A DNA stretch of 64,000 bases from Acanthochromis polyacanthus (GCF_021347895.1 NC_067136.1:2253970-2317969); one strand, 5' to 3'. Shown: positions 31,737-43,699, counted from the first letter of the stretch. Made by a program: numbers and translations. The notes: generated by a model from the letters alone, not told the origin.

Positions 31737-32591
31737 ATGTCTGCTAACTCATCAACCTCCAGCTTTCTCTATGGATGTGTCAGTGTTGAGGTTAGCATGT
31801 ACATATCCTTCACCATGACTGCATTGAAAGTCCTCCTCCTCCTCCCTCTCTCCACCTTCGTTCTCTACTTGGGTCTCCAAAGATGGCGACAGCAGCATTC
31901 CTCTAAAACAACGACTCACTCTGACATCTTCACCTACCACCTGGCTGTCATGGAGCTGATCTTTGTCTTGGGGTGTTTCTGCCTCTTTGTTGGCCTGTAC
32001 ACTAATCACTCAGCAATGGTACTAGTCGGACTGTATCTTTCTCATGTTCCTTTATCCGGAGAGCTATATTTTCACGTCCTGACCTGTGTGGAGCGCTACC
32101 TGGCTGTTGTTCATCCCATCACCTATCGGGGTCTGAGAAATGCTCGTGGGGTCAGAATCAGAAACATCAGTCTTGGGTGTGTTTGGCTGCTGTGTTTTGT
32201 ATTGACCGGTGGTTTGTTTATAAGTTTGCCTCTCTATACTGGGATTTTTTCTTTGTGCTTTTTGGTTTTCTCCATCATCATCATATCTTTTTGCAGCTTG
32301 TCAGTTCTCTGTGTTCTGATTCGTTCAGGTCCAGGGGACAGAGGTGGGAAAAAGCAACAAGCTGATCAATCAAAGCAGAGAGCTTTCTACACTGTCACAG
32401 TCATATCAGTCACAGTGTGGTTGTGGTTTGTTGGGCTCCTTTTTTCCCAAACTGTGAACATGTCACCTCTGTTGAGATATAATCTTGGCTGTGTGTTGTC
32501 ACTTCTTTTCGGCTGGTTGAACCTGCCCAGCAGTTTGGTGTCTCCTCTGCTGTATCTACGCAGGGCTGGAAAACTGTCCAGGTGCCACTGA
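31737..32591 (+). CDS. Orphan seven-transmembrane receptor, gene 2
   Basis: This is a 284-residue single-exon receptor, collinear with gene 1 without gaps and identical to it at most positions. Shared features are the NSS glycosylation site at residue 4, NHS in the first extracellular loop, ERY at 119-121, W150, SPLLY at 269-273 and a short tail ending SRCH. Differences from gene 1 cluster in the N-terminus (residues 9-22), the end of loop 1 (GLYLSHVPLSG), and the TM6-loop 3 part (LLFSQTVNMSPLLRYNLG). The start and splice context match gene 1. The reading frame is intact. The long shared flanks show that genes 1 and 2 arose from one duplication about 17.3 kb apart. Ligand unknown; plasma membrane location inferred. 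Confidence 0.88.
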   Translation: MSANSSTSSFLYGCVSVEVSMYISFTMTALKVLLLLPLSTFVLYLGLQRWRQQHSSKTTTHSDIFTYHLAVMELIFVLGCFCLFVGLYTNHSAMVLVGLYLSHVPLSGELYFHVLTCVERYLAVVHPITYRGLRNARGVRIRNISLGCVWLLCFVLTGGLFISLPLYTGIFSLCFLVFSIIIISFCSLSVLCVLIRSGPGDRGGKKQQADQSKQRAFYTVTVISVTVWLWFVGLLFSQTVNMSPLLRYNLGCVLSLLFGWLNLPSSLVSPLLYLRRAGKLSRCH

Positions 32592-34262
32592 AACAATGAA
32601 TTAAGATAAGGATTGCATTTAAAAAAGCAGACCTGCAAAGTTTGAAAGAATGGATAAAAGTGATGATAACCTCTAATGTTAGAAAGGTTGGTAGGTTACA
32701 GCTTAGGCACAACTAAGAGGTAGCCAAGATATTCTATGTGGTTAATAGCTATGGTGTTTACTCTTTAATTTTTGCATTTTGCTCAGAATGAAGTGTTCCA
32801 GATCATCACACTAATATTTATATTTATTGAATATAATGCAGATGCAACCCAGAACCCATGATGATTTCTTAAAGGTTTGTTGAAAACCTGTAACATCACG
32901 ATGAAAAAGTAATTGCTCCCTTAAACCTAGTCACTGGTTGAGCCCTTGGCAGCAACAACTGCAGTTAAATGTTTGTTCCAGTTTGTGATCATCTTTTAGA
33001 TCCATGGAGGAATTCTGGTACTCTCTAGTTTTCTTTCAGTCACACTGAATGGTTTTAGATCATGAACTGATCTTTTAAGATGTTGTCACGGTGACTCAAT
33101 TAGATTCAAGTCCAAATGTTGACTCTGCCACTCCAATATCTTAAATTTGCTTATTTTGAGCCACTGTTGTTCACGGTCTTTGGGTCTTTGTCTTGCTGCA
33201 TAAACCATTAGTGTTGAGGTTTATGTCATGAACTGATGGTGGATATTGTCCAGGAGGATTTTCTGAGAGAGAGCAGAATTCATGGTTCCATCGGTTATGA
33301 CAAGTCGTCCAGGTCCACCAACCATCACACTACCACCACTTTGTTTCACTGCTGGTATCATGTTCTTCCTGTTGAAAGCAGTATTAGCTTTACAAAACTA
33401 GATGAAACAGAACCAAGTCTTCCAGAATTTTCCACCTTTGACTCATCAGTCAATCGGATGTAATCTCAAAAGTCTTGGTGATCATTGAGTTTGTTTTATT
33501 GTTTTTTTGTTTTTTGTTTTGCAACTACCAGAAGAACCTTTATGTTCTTTGTGGTCAGTCGTGATTTGATTCAACTTTCCCATGGATCCATTTTCTCCCA
33601 GTCTTCATTATTTTTCAATGTTTGTCTGGGTTCTTTAGTGACATCTGTGAGCAGCAGTATGGTTTCTGCTCTTGCAGAAATGTTGGTCATATGTCCACTC
33701 CAGAAGATTTTCCACTGTTCCATGTTTCACTGTTGTGGATAATGTCTCTCACTGTAGTTCTCTCAATTCCCAGAGCCTCAGCAATGGCTTTGAAACCCTG
33801 ATGATGAATGTCAATGATTTTGTTTCTCATCTGTTCTTGAATTTCTTTAAAACGTGACATCATGTGCTGCTTTCTGAGAACATTTAGCTGCATCACAATG
33901 CTAGACAGGTTGTATTTGGTGGTGTTCAGGTTCAACAAGCCTGGTGATGGTCATATGTGATTCTGGATAGTGAAACTGAACCCAATAGACTAATGAATCT
34001 GATCATTTGGTAGATTGTTACCTAAGGTGACAATTACTTTTTCACAGAGTTCAAGATGGTTTGGACAGGATTTGTCTTTCCTTCAAAAAAGAAATCATCA
34101 TGTAAAAACTGCACTTTGTGTTTTCTTGGGTTGTCTTTGTCTTGGTGTCTCCAAGACACCAAGACCAAGACTACACATCAGATCATCAAATTAGTTTGAT
34201 GATCTGAAACAGTTACAAAGAACAAATATGCAAAAATAGAAGATTTCTGTTTCACTGCACTG
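32592..34262 (-). mobile_element. Receptor gene 2 3' flank followed by a Tc1-like relic (older family)
   Basis: To about 32,780 the sequence is the shared 3' flank (cctgcaaagtttgaaagaatgg). From about 32,860 to 34,262 it is a decayed copy of the same Tc1 type as 16,474-18,587, without the solo LTR. A minus-strand fragment at 33,938-33,687 keeps a helix-turn-helix-like piece (IAEALGIERTTVRDII). There is a short self-complementary stretch at 34,141-34,165. Confidence 0.65.
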
Positions 34263-35197
34263 TATGTTCCTACCCTACAGTGGGTACTTCTCTCCCAGAA
34301 AATGCTCCTTAAAAAGGTTTGACAGGATTAGTTCCAGTGGTCATATGTGCAAGAAAGTAAAGATTTTCTAAAAAAAAAAAAAAAAGGCCTGCAAGTCCCT
34401 GCAGAGGAAAATGCTTCATAAGACAAACAGCTTTGACACTAGAAAATCAGATTCTATTGTTCAGCAAGAAAAACATGTATCTGCAGTTTTCTGGGAAGAT
34501 CCAACCAACAGGTGGCTTGATTTATGCCACTGTACAGCTATAATCAAGACTGCTGTAGTCCCAACATGTAAATACTGTTCGAGTAATAAGTAAAGTTGTA
34601 GGAAAGTAGAACAAAGTACAAGCAAAATTCAGACCCAATCCCTTGCAGACACAAGAAAATTAAGTCAGCCAAAATTCTGTAACTGATGGTTGTTTTTATG
34701 TAGTCTTATGTAGTTTGAATCTTTCTGCAGAAAATGGTCTTCAAGAATGAGTCATTTCATAAAATGTCATTCTTGAGTGATGGATGTTTTGGAAACCTTT
34801 CCTGTAGGCTATGGTGTAAATTATGAAGCACACATATATCACGTATGAGTTACCTTCAAGCTGCTTTGTGCATTATTTACACACAGTCTGCATGATACTG
34901 CTTCTTTTGAATAGACATCTGTCTTTGTATGCAGGTTATTTGTCAAATGTAATGGATGGATAACATGAAGCACAGCTACTGATGTGTAAATGTGTCAATC
35001 CTAATCATTCTTCAAGACGAAGAAACACTTAAAAACTTTTTTTTCCCAAATTATTGTCCTAATCTGCAGCTAGTTGTCTCTCAGATGTTAGAAACTGAAT
35101 ACGAATAGCTCAGACTTCTGGCTAGTTCTATTCTGATACCTATTTGGAAAAAGAGTGAAGTTTTATCTGCATAAAGTCTCCGTAGTGATGAGAAACT
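34263..35197 (+). repeat. Upstream flank of receptor gene 3
   Basis: Homologous to 18,588-19,500. It ends abruptly at cgtagtgatgagaaact, where the Gypsy fragment begins, so the L2-like tail, octamer and leader exon found in the other units are missing here. Confidence 0.7.
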
Positions 35198-36280
35198 TGT
35201 TACGTGGAGTGGTGGTAGTTGGAGAACCCAAGCGCAGACACGAGGCAGGCAACAGGTGTGATGGAGAAAGGGGTTTTATTCAAGTCCAGAGGAGGGATTG
35301 TCCAACAATGCTCCAGCCCAGAGTGAGGGGAGCAGAGGGCTTTTAAAGCAGAAGAGGGGAACAGGTGAGTGGAGTTCGGCTGATTAATTCCAGCTGACGC
35401 CCATCCACAATCAATCAGCAGAGGTGAGCAAATGGGAGTGAGAGAGGAGAAAAGGACGGCAGACAGAGGGAACAAAGTGGACCCATGACAGTACCCCCCC
35501 TTTAACATGCCCCTCTCGGCGCACGAACAAAAAACAAACACCGAACGGGGTCGAATGGGCGGAGGGGGCCCGGACGGAGGGGCTGGAAACCAAAAATACA
35601 CTAGTCGCGCGGGTGGAGGGGGCTAGGCCAGAGGGCCAAAAACAAAGAGTCTGATTCAGTCTGGGGCGGCTCCAACGTGTTCCCAGGCGAACAAGTCCAA
35701 AAACTAAAATCCACACCAAAGCCAGGTCCAAAACAAAATAAAGCCCCCTCAAGGGGCAGAACTCAGGAAGGCCGTCGGTGGCTGGCAGCGAAGCCACCCT
35801 GGGGGCCGGTGACGAAGGCAACGGCGGCGAAGGCGACGGCGGCGAAGCCACTCTGGGGGCCGTCGGCAAAGATGGCGAAGCCACTCTGGGGGCCGTCGGC
35901 GAAGGCCGCGAAGCCACTCTGGGGGCCGTCGGCGGACGAGACGAGGACCCTCTGGCGGCTGGGCCGGAGGCCGGCGGCGGCGGACGAGACGAGGACCCTC
36001 TGGCGGCTGGGCCAGAGGCCGGCGGCGGCAGACGAGACGAGGACCCTCTGTAGATTCAGGATCCAAGGAAACCACTGGAGGATCCGGGGTGGCTGACACT
36101 CTCTGAAGGCTGTCCGGGGTGGCTGACACTCTCTGAAGGCTGTCCGGGGTGGCTGAAACTCTCTGAAGGCCGTCCGAGGCGGCTGACACTCTCTGAAGGC
36201 CGGCGGCTGCTGCGAAGACATTGTGGACGGTTGCCGCTGCGGCTGAGCCGTCCTCGACCCGCTCTGGAGCTGCTGCTGCT
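35198..36280 (-). mobile_element. Gypsy-like element fragment: 3' LTR plus end of internal region
   Basis: On the minus strand the LTR spans 35,490-35,198 (TGTCATGGG... to ...CACGTAACA, 293 bases). AATAAA is present on that strand near 35,275. A polypurine tract (AAAGGGGGGG, about 35,503-35,494) lies directly before it, as expected for a 3' LTR. The internal region continues to about 36,280 and stops where receptor coding sequence begins. The 5' LTR and the gag-pol part are absent, and no target duplication can be tested because one end is lost. Confidence 0.8.
35504..36280 (-). pseudogene. Internal region of Gypsy-like element with tandem Pro/Arg-rich repeats
   Basis: Minus-strand frames carry imperfect tandem units, such as EGPRLVRRRRPPAQPP (three times), RRPPEWLR (several) and LQRVSATPDS (several). 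Downstream is a PLRGLYFVLDLALVWILVFG segment. These are low-complexity repeats of an uncharacterised 3' reading region, seen in many fish Gypsy-like elements. They are GC-rich against the AT-rich surroundings. Two minus frames remain open across the repeats, so the true frame is uncertain and there is no defined start. It should not be taken for a host gene. Confidence 0.5.
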
Positions 36281-36988
36281 GCACGTACATATCCCTGACC
36301 TCCATTGCATTGAGAATCCTCCTCCTCCTCCTTCCTCTCTCCACCTTCGTTCTGTACCTGGGTAACCAAAGATGGCGGCAGCAGCGTTCCTATAAAACAG
36401 CGACTCACTCTGACATCTTCACCTACCATGTGGCTGTCATGGAGCTGATCTGGATCTTCGGGAGCTTCTGTCTCTTTGGTGGCCAATACACTAATCACTC
36501 ACAAATGGTACTAGTCGGACAGTATCTGTATTCTGTTCCTTACTGTGGAGAGCTATTTTTTCACATACTGACCTGTGTGGAGCGCTACCTGGCTGTTGTT
36601 CATCCAATCACCTATCGGGGGCTGAGAAATGCTCATGGGGTCAGAATCAGAAACATCTGTATTGGCTTTGTTTGGCTGCTGTGTTTGGGAATGTTAGGTG
36701 TTGCTATACCCTTTATTGACTGCACCTTTATCCCGTCTTTGTGCCTTTTGGTTTTCTCCATAATAATCGTCTTTCTGCAGCCTGTCTACACTATCAGTTA
36801 TATTGGCCACAGTGTGGTTGTGGTTTTTCTGGGTCATTGTTTTCCAGGCTATGAACATGTCATCTAAACTGAATGAATCTGTTCGCTGTGTGGTGGCGAT
36901 GAGTGCTGGTTTTTTAAACTTGCCCAGCACTTTAGTGTCTCCTCTGCTGTATCTGCACAGGGCAGGAAAACTGTCATGTTGCTGTTAA
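36281..36988 (+). pseudogene. Receptor gene 3, decapitated and internally deleted
   Basis: Receptor homology begins at gcacgtacat (36,281), equivalent to residue 21 of gene 1. The leader exon, intron, acceptor, start codon and N-terminus are replaced by the Gypsy fragment. TM1 to TM5 read well (THSDIFTYHVAVMEL, ERYLAVVHPITYRGL, GFVWLLCLG). Near 36,770-36,790 two bases are lost and about 80-90 bases corresponding to the third cytoplasmic loop (the RPGPGDG...KQRAF region) are missing, shifting the frame. Reading on in the shifted frame stops at 36,867. The TM6-TM7 part (VWLWFF, SPLLYLHRAGKL) survives in another frame to 36,988. Closest to gene 4 (shared FIPSLCLL and LSCCC end). It cannot make a receptor. 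Confidence 0.9.
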
Positions 36989-37539
36989 AACAATGAGTAA
37001 GGATATGGATTGGATTTAAGTTAATCAGACCTGAGTAGCTTGAGTGACTGGATGAAAGATGAGAAACTCTGATGTCGGAGAAGTCGTTGATTAAGAGTGT
37101 CAGTGTAACAAGGATTATCCCAGTATATTCTGTGTTGTTAGTTTAGTGTTTTCTTAGCTGATCAGATTGTTGGATAGATTCTGTAGCTGATTGGGTGTTA
37201 GTTGGTGTAAGGTTGACTGTTAAGCTTGGACAGGACAAAGCTATTGAAGATGTATCTTTAATTGTCTTGCATCAACTCAGTACAACTTTTGATTGGCCTT
37301 TTTGCGCCGTCACTGGAAGATTTCCTTCATCACACTCTACAGATCATCTGATTGGCCATATTTGTTCACCCTTGACAGTGGTCAGAAAAGAGAACCGAGT
37401 CAGAATGGAATTCAGACCCAGAGATTTACCAATGCAAAATATTTGAGAATCCTGAAGATTTGACCAATAAATTTGAACTCATTGTGTAATTCTCCGCACA
37501 GAGTCAAACATATGTTCCGTATGTGTTTGACTCTGCTGC
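36989..37539 (+). repeat. 3' flank of receptor gene 3
   Basis: Closely similar to the gene 4 3' flank (47,308-47,814). There is no gene in it, only short non-conserved ORFs. Confidence 0.6.
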
Positions 37540-37775
37540 TGCTTTCCCTTGTTTGGATGCCTCCTGGGTGCCTTCCTTTGCAAGTTTCCCAAACCTCAGG
37601 GCAGATCCAGGACCTGCTGGAGGCATTACATATCTCATCTGACCTGGGAATGCCTCAGGATGCCCCAGGAAGAGCAGAAAATGTTGTTAGGTAAAGGAAT
37701 ATCCGGCTCGCTTTGTCTGGTGCCACTGAGATCTGACACCAGATAACTGTAAAGTTAAAGGAAAGGTGGATGGAT
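37540..37775 (+). pseudogene. LINE ORF2 C-terminal tail, relic
   Basis: The block gatgcctcctgggtgcc... through ...gcctcaggatgcccc...aggtggatggatgg is the decayed end of the same LINE type as at 19,660 and 47,815, ending in the typical GGATGGATGG tail. No frame is kept. Confidence 0.5.
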
Positions 37776-39237
37776 GGTAATTCAATGCATAATCATATGC
37801 TTGATTTGGCTTCAAAAGCCTTTGAAAGTTCTCAATGTCTGGATAAAATCTAGCCTTGGATAGTTCCAAATGGAATACAGAAAGATAACATGGTGATATT
37901 CTGAATATAAACAATAAATCTTATTTTACATTATGTTATCATATTGTATGTATCATATTTGAATGTTTATGAGAAGAATAGATGAAATTTGTTGACTTGC
38001 AAATTGGCATTTCATTATAGGTAACTTGATAAGTTAACTGTAAAACAGTTTGTTTGACAGTAGCCATGAGGTTAGTCAAATTTACTTCTCAATCTGCAAC
38101 CAATGGAACAAACTTACAGTCATATCAGAATCCTTTCAGTTGTCTGACATCTATTGGTTGGTGATCATTGAGCTTGTTAATCCAATTTCATGAATCAAGC
38201 GAAGTATCAAACAACAAACAATCTGGCGGAAATTAGGTCAAATCTGATTTAACCTGACATATTGCCTTCATGAGAGTTGCAGCTGAAATGGAAAAGCTAA
38301 AGCTCTCGTTGATGTTTTTGACTCATCATCAGCTGTGGCTGAACACTGCAACACTAAAATGAAATATACTGCATATGAGTGATGGAGACAGAAAGATCTG
38401 AGTTTACCAGACTTAATAACCTGCTCCAGATCCCTGCTGAGGACTTCAGATTTCAGGTTATATTAGCTGCCAACAGCACTGGTAGTTCAGTGAGATTTTG
38501 GATAGTGCTGGTACAAGGTGTTGACCAGGAACAAGACAATATCTCTGGTCCTGGCGCTTCATTTTTGGCTGTTTCTGTTCAATAATGAGTTAGACAATGT
38601 TTATGAGTGCTTTTTTCAAGGTGTATGTAACGTGGTGGGTTTTAATTTTCATTAGTGGTTTTATTTTCTAGAATAATCAATGGACTGTATAGTTTTAACA
38701 GTGTCTTATCAGGTGTTTTGAATGATTGTAAATTCTGAGAAGGTTGCTCAGGCTTTGGTGGTTTCCAAAGAATTTCGAGGATATTAGAGGCATTGGCTTG
38801 AGTGTATTCATTGCTTTGGTTCTGACTGGCACTAAGTTTCAAGTTTTGAAACTCCAATGTGTAACTCTTCAACTTCAAGTAGTGAGTCCCAGCAAAAAAG
38901 TCCTCATAAAGCAAATGGATCCTCATGGTGTTGGCGGTCCTCAGAAAGATAGCATTACAAGCACACCCACACACATAGAAAACTGTTGTTTTTGAAGACT
39001 AGTATTTAGTCTTTCAATCTCATAGTGTCTCTGTATGAATTACAAATCTAACGGTATGATGTTATATTTAGTTCAACTCCAGAATAAATGACTCTCTGAT
39101 GTTAATCCATGCAGCACATTCATTATAAAGTTGTGAAGAGAAGATATGTAACATCAGAGGAGGCTTCATTAGTTTTGCTTGTGAAGCTTTGTGACTGAAC
39201 AAACTGTCTTTTTATCAATGTGTGTAGTTTTGGTGCA
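37776..39237 (+). repeat. Duplicated intergenic block (copy B, left part)
   Basis: Homologous to 19,869-21,180 and 49,834-51,060, including gatctgagtttaccagacttaataacctgct-type sequence at 38,394 and a gtgagtcccag unit at 38,882. The copies do not share an open frame. The block is cut at 39,237 by an LTR-like insertion. Confidence 0.65.
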
Positions 39238-40760
39238 TGTCAGATGTGGATTCTTTGGTACTGTTAATGAGGAAAAAACACTCGGAGACAAGGATGACCC
39301 AGAGTCAAAATATTCATTTAAGAATATTTAGTAAAAACGCATTGGATAGTACAGAAAATACATGCATGCAGACTCCATGTTGATCTAGCTGGCATCAGAC
39401 TGACTTAAACTAAGACAATATTCCTCTGCATGCAGCTGTTCACAACAAAGAGCGAATTCTAAACTATTACATGAGTTTTTAACTAAGAAGCTGTTGTCTT
39501 CTGATTAGTTCACACTGCCGGATGTCTTCAGTCTTTGTCCAACCACAGCCGTCTTCACCCTGTATTGAGAGTACTTTGCATGTGTGTGTATGTGCCTGCC
39601 TGAGGTGTGACTTCCTGTGAGCTTTGCACAGACTACAACTCAGCTCTCTGCAGACAACAGGTCTGAGCTTCTTGCTCAATTTATGCTGAGCTTTGAGTTT
39701 TATTAATTCAGCTTATTAAATTTATATTTCATAATAGTACAACAATATCAATAATTTAATTATTTGTATAAGGCATATTAATCTGATTTTATCCCTATTT
39801 TAATCTAGGATCCTCATAGGTTAATATAAGATTTCTATGCCTGTCCCCAATTTACTGTTAATTTAAGACATTGTTGATTACATTTTCTTTTAAGTATTTT
39901 TCTTATGAACATTATATTCTAATCTTAATTCCCCAATATTGTTTTATGGTTTAATACTTTAACTTTTATTCTTGTTTAAACATCTAGCTGTTGTTTGAAC
40001 CTTTTGCCCTGTCTCTGTCCTCTGTGAGTACGTGACAAGTTGCACATCTCTGTAACCGCAGACCCCCCTCTTTCTTCCAGGTATTGCATAGTTTTAACGG
40101 ATGTTCTTTATTTTTAATTTAAAACTGTCACCTGTCCACGCTAAACTGCCATCCTAGATGCTATTCTTATTTCAGTTTTTCAGTTTGAAGCGATGGGGAG
40201 AGTTTTCCCCTCAGCTCTTGAAAGGTCAATTGTAACCACAAGCCTTTAGTCAAGTGGAGCATCAAGCATTTACCTTAAACACACTTTCCTTTAAGTTAGA
40301 TGTTGAAACCTGCACAACCTGCTTAGATCAACACTTTTCCAGGTTATGAGCTAGAACTCAAACATGCATTCATAAGCACTTTATTACATTTGATTATAGG
40401 GTTAATACAAGTTGCAAGCACACATAATATGATCAACGAAGGTTAATGATGAATATAAGTAATAAGTAAAAGAGTAATTAAATGATGATTGTAAGTAATG
40501 AATAAAAGTAATAACATGATGATCATAAGTAATAAGCAAAAGTAATTAATATGATGATTGTAAGTAAAAGTGATAAAATGATGATCATAAGCAATAAGTA
40601 AAAGTAATTAAAATGATGATTATAAGTGATAAGTAAAAAAGTAATAAAATGATGACTGTAATTGATAAGCAAAAGAGTAATTAAAATGATTATAAGTAAT
40701 AAGCAGAAAGCAATAAAAACATGATAGTTTAATATATATGTAAAATGAATATTCCCCACA
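39238..40760. mobile_element. LTR-like insertion A (probable solo LTR)
   Basis: The paralogous block at 21,180 has the empty site ggtgcatcagtgaat. Here the site is split, with TGCA repeated at 39,234-39,237 and 40,761-40,764. The insertion starts TGTCAG and ends CCACA (TG...CA). It is 1,523 bases, has no gene, and is related along most of its length to insertion B at 43,700-45,831. Its right part is a tandem array (40,430-40,735). Confidence 0.65.
40430..40735. repeat. AT-rich tandem repeat with GATGATNATAAGTAATAAG units
   Basis: Units of roughly 30-60 bases repeat with small variations (atgatgat..taagtaataagtaaaagtaat). It lies inside LTR-like insertion A. Insertion B has a similar GATTAA-rich array at its right end (45,700-45,820). 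Confidence 0.8.
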
Positions 40761-41091
40761 TGCATCAGTGAATCCAGCAATATAAAATGAATGCAGTGAT
40801 TTTTATAGGTACATGTAAAGAAACAGATTTCTGGTTTTATACCGTACTTTTAGTTTATATTCAAGTTGATGAAATATTTTGTAGGTTCCTAAGGCTTTCA
40901 TGGTCGTTTTTCTAGAATTTATAAGACATTCACTGTATTTAGTTGAGTGTATTTGACATGAAAGTTTTGATGGTTACAAATTAAGTGATTTAACTTTGTA
41001 TGATCCTCTTTGAAGATAGTCAGTCCCAGTTACAATGTCCTCATAGTGCAGATGTGTCCTCACTATGATGGTTTACACTGGTCGCCAAAAA

Positions 41092-41092
<1 letters not shown>

Positions 41093-41166
<74 letters not shown>
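41093..41166 (+). repeat. (AC)37 microsatellite
   Basis: An uninterrupted dinucleotide run. The same position in the related units has only a few CA repeats. Confidence 0.95.
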
Positions 41167-41171
<5 letters not shown>

Positions 41172-41931
41172 TCACAAACATGGGATTTGAATACTGTATT
41201 CAAATCTAATGTGTGTTTATGTAATTACCAAATGTAATACTGGGGTGAATTCTCAAATTATTGTAACCAAACTGCAGAATAAATGACTAAATATTGGTGT
41301 TTTGGTTGTGTAATCTGTGATGTTCATCCATGCAGCACATTTTTGATAAACTGATGCAGAGATGATACGTATTGTCAGATGAGCTTCATTAGTTTTAAAT
41401 GTGACTCTTTGTGATGACACAAAGTGCCCTTTTATTTAGTCTTTTTCAGCAGGAGAAATGGGAAAAATACATTTTAATTTAGTAAAGCAAGACAAATATC
41501 TAATATGCAAATCTCTGGTAAGGTACAATGGAATTGTTTAGTTTGATTTTTCTGTCAGGCCCATAAATATTTAGACACTGACACTTTTCAGCATTGGGGC
41601 TCTGTACACCACCACAATGGATTTGAAATGAACCAATGAAGAATGAAGTGCTGACTTTCATCTTTAATTTGAGGGTTTCACATCATAATGTTATAGCCAC
41701 AAAACTATAAGTACTGATTTCCAGTAAAAACATCCTCAGAGTACTGATCTGTCCTCAGTATGGCTGTTGTTGATGGTCCGTAGAAAGGTAGTTATACAAG
41801 CATCCAAATATTGTATTCAGATGTAATGATACCATTGGAATATACAAATGTGAAGTAGTGTAATGTTGTAATATTTGGTTGGTTTTACTGACTTTGTAAA
41901 GTTGCATATGCCATATTGTAATTTTGTAACT

Positions 41932-42062
41932 CCATCCATCCATCCATTCTCTATACACCGCTTTATCCTCACTAGGGTCACGGGGGGTGCTGGAGTCTAT
42001 CCCAGCTGACTCAGGCGAATGCAGGGGACACACTGGACAGGTCGCCAGTCTGTTGCAGGGCA
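41932..42062 (-). repeat. Teleost LINE/SINE 3' tail (CCATCCATCC...CGCTTTATCC type)
   Basis: It starts ccatccatccattctctata and continues with ccgctttatcc, a gggtcacggggggtgctgg block and tatcccagctgactc to ggtcgccagtctgttgc. This is a very common teleost interspersed element. The microsatellite-like tail at the left marks minus orientation. Confidence 0.75.
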
Positions 42063-42499
42063 ATTTTGCTACTCCAAAACTGGAAGTAATGAGTCCCAGC
42101 AACAATGTCCTCATAGTGCAGATGTGTCCTCACATAACGGTTGAGGCTGGCCCCAAGAAAGATAGTTACACAAGCACAAATACACACAGAGAGAGCAAAC
42201 AGGGGATTTGAATCCTGTACTCAAATCAGATGTGTGTCTATGTGAGGTACAGATCTAATGGAGTGATGAATTATATTATTACAAACAAGTGATTGAATAA
42301 ATGACATCATATTTGGGTTGTGTAATCTCTGATGTTTATTCACACATCACATGAATGATAAACTTATGTCAGAGGAGCTTCATTAGTATTTGTTGTGATG
42401 CTCTGTAATCATGTCCTGTCAGCAGCAGAAATGGGAAAAGAACATTTGCCTTTTTCAATTTACCGTGAAAGTATCAGAAAATCTACATCAATCGGTTTT

Positions 42500-42641
42500 T
42501 CATGTAAAACATCCTCACAGTCCTGCTGCCACCTGCTCTGCACATATTAATGCTTATATGAACCAAACCCCAGTGAACAGTACTCAGTGAGTTCTGAGAC
42601 TCGGGAGAAAGACTTTCACAAAGACTGACACTGCTGAAAAG
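42500..42641 (+). other. Second-type leader exon upstream of gene 4
   Basis: The block is homologous to 21,880-21,985 and ends gacactgctgaaaag before a strong GTGAGT donor (42,642). It lies about 0.7 kb upstream of the ordinary leader of gene 4, whose own donor is altered. This makes it a candidate alternative first exon for that gene. Confidence 0.4.
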
Positions 42642-43329
42642 GTGAGTTTGTTTAACACTTTCAGGATATATTTAATTTTTTCTGTTCTTTTTGAGTGAAA
42701 CTGAGAAGAAAAACAAGAATAAATATCTCCTTGTTATCTTGATTTCTTTATATTCATAATATTCATAGTTCAGACTTTTTCATAATGTAGTGTTATTACA
42801 AATGTACAAAACCTTTATGATACAACAGGCATGCTTAACAGTCAGAAAGCAAAATGGCTTTTTCTTTGAATGACATATCTTTACAATTAATCTCTGCTCT
42901 GCAGCTACGATGGCATTTTGAGGTCGTTATAAGTTTTTTTGAAAAAAAAAATAGCACAGTAAGTGAGTGAAAAAAGGCGGGATATTCTCATAGGTTAGGC
43001 CAGTTTGATAAAATTCCAAAGACTGCACTGAGATTTTATCACAAATTTCTGATTTTCGAATTCAAAGAATATTTCAGTATATTTCTCATGAAATGGTGAA
43101 TTTGATTTAAAAATTTAGAATTACTTTTCATCTCCGTTTTTCTTTTTTCACTTACATTTATTTTAATATGTCATCAATGACAACTGTATCTAAAGACCTC
43201 TTTTAAACATTAATGCTCAAAGTGAGCTGTCATAGCAAAGGCTGGATTACAAGATACAATCTCCTGAAAGTTTTTTGTCCTCCAAAGGGGGGCTGACAGA
43301 AAAAAATTGAGAACCACTGGTTTACACAG

Positions 43330-43496
43330 AATCTGTCATTTATTTTGTTTCATGCAAAAAGCTAATACAGTCCTGCTGCTGTGACACATGAAGACATTCA
43401 ACAGAGGCAGAAGCATCACGGCACATTTGGAGTGAACAGCAGTCAGCATTTGAAACAAGAGAATACAGACAATCAGAAGAAAACACTGCAGAAAAG
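43330..43496 (+). other. Untranslated leader exon of gene 4 with altered donor
   Basis: The leader block (tgcacatttgg-type, here ggcacatttggagtgaacag) is conserved. The exon end reads gcagaaaag followed by ATTGGT, where the other genes have GTTGGT. Only the secondary GTGTTC donor (43,501) remains. No octamer is present upstream. Confidence 0.5.
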
Positions 43497-43699
43497 ATTG
43501 GTGTTCTTTAAACGTTTACTGATTTTCAATTAACATCCTTAAAATGTATAACTTTCCATCGATACTGTATTTTTTTCTCCAGACAATATCACTGGTGTGT
43601 CACTGTGAACTCCCCCAGCAGAATCTTGTCAGTTTTTCACACATTTCAGTTATTTTATTTTCACTCAATTCCTTCATATCAACATAAAGACTGATGTGA

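Larger units (their letters stand above)
40766..42499 (+). repeat. Duplicated intergenic block (copy B, right part) with several small repeats
   Basis: Homologous to 21,185-21,880 and 51,065-51,700. It holds GTCCTCATAGTGCAG units at about 41,019, 41,722 and 42,089, an AC microsatellite, a piece of a Tc1-like inverted end at about 41,560-41,700 (matching 52,385-52,500), and an interspersed repeat at 41,932-42,062. No gene. Confidence 0.6.

Noticed and set aside
34141..34165. Short perfect hairpin cttggtgtctccaagacacc
   Set aside because: Too short and isolated within a decayed Tc1; probably a local inverted duplication or terminator-like chance.
35749..36498. A 249-codon minus-strand frame
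   Set aside because: It joins antisense receptor TM1-TM2 to tandem repeats of the Gypsy fragment, so it is not one gene.
41010..41237. ORF with poly(TH) from the AC microsatellite
   Set aside because: The frame exists only because of the dinucleotide run.
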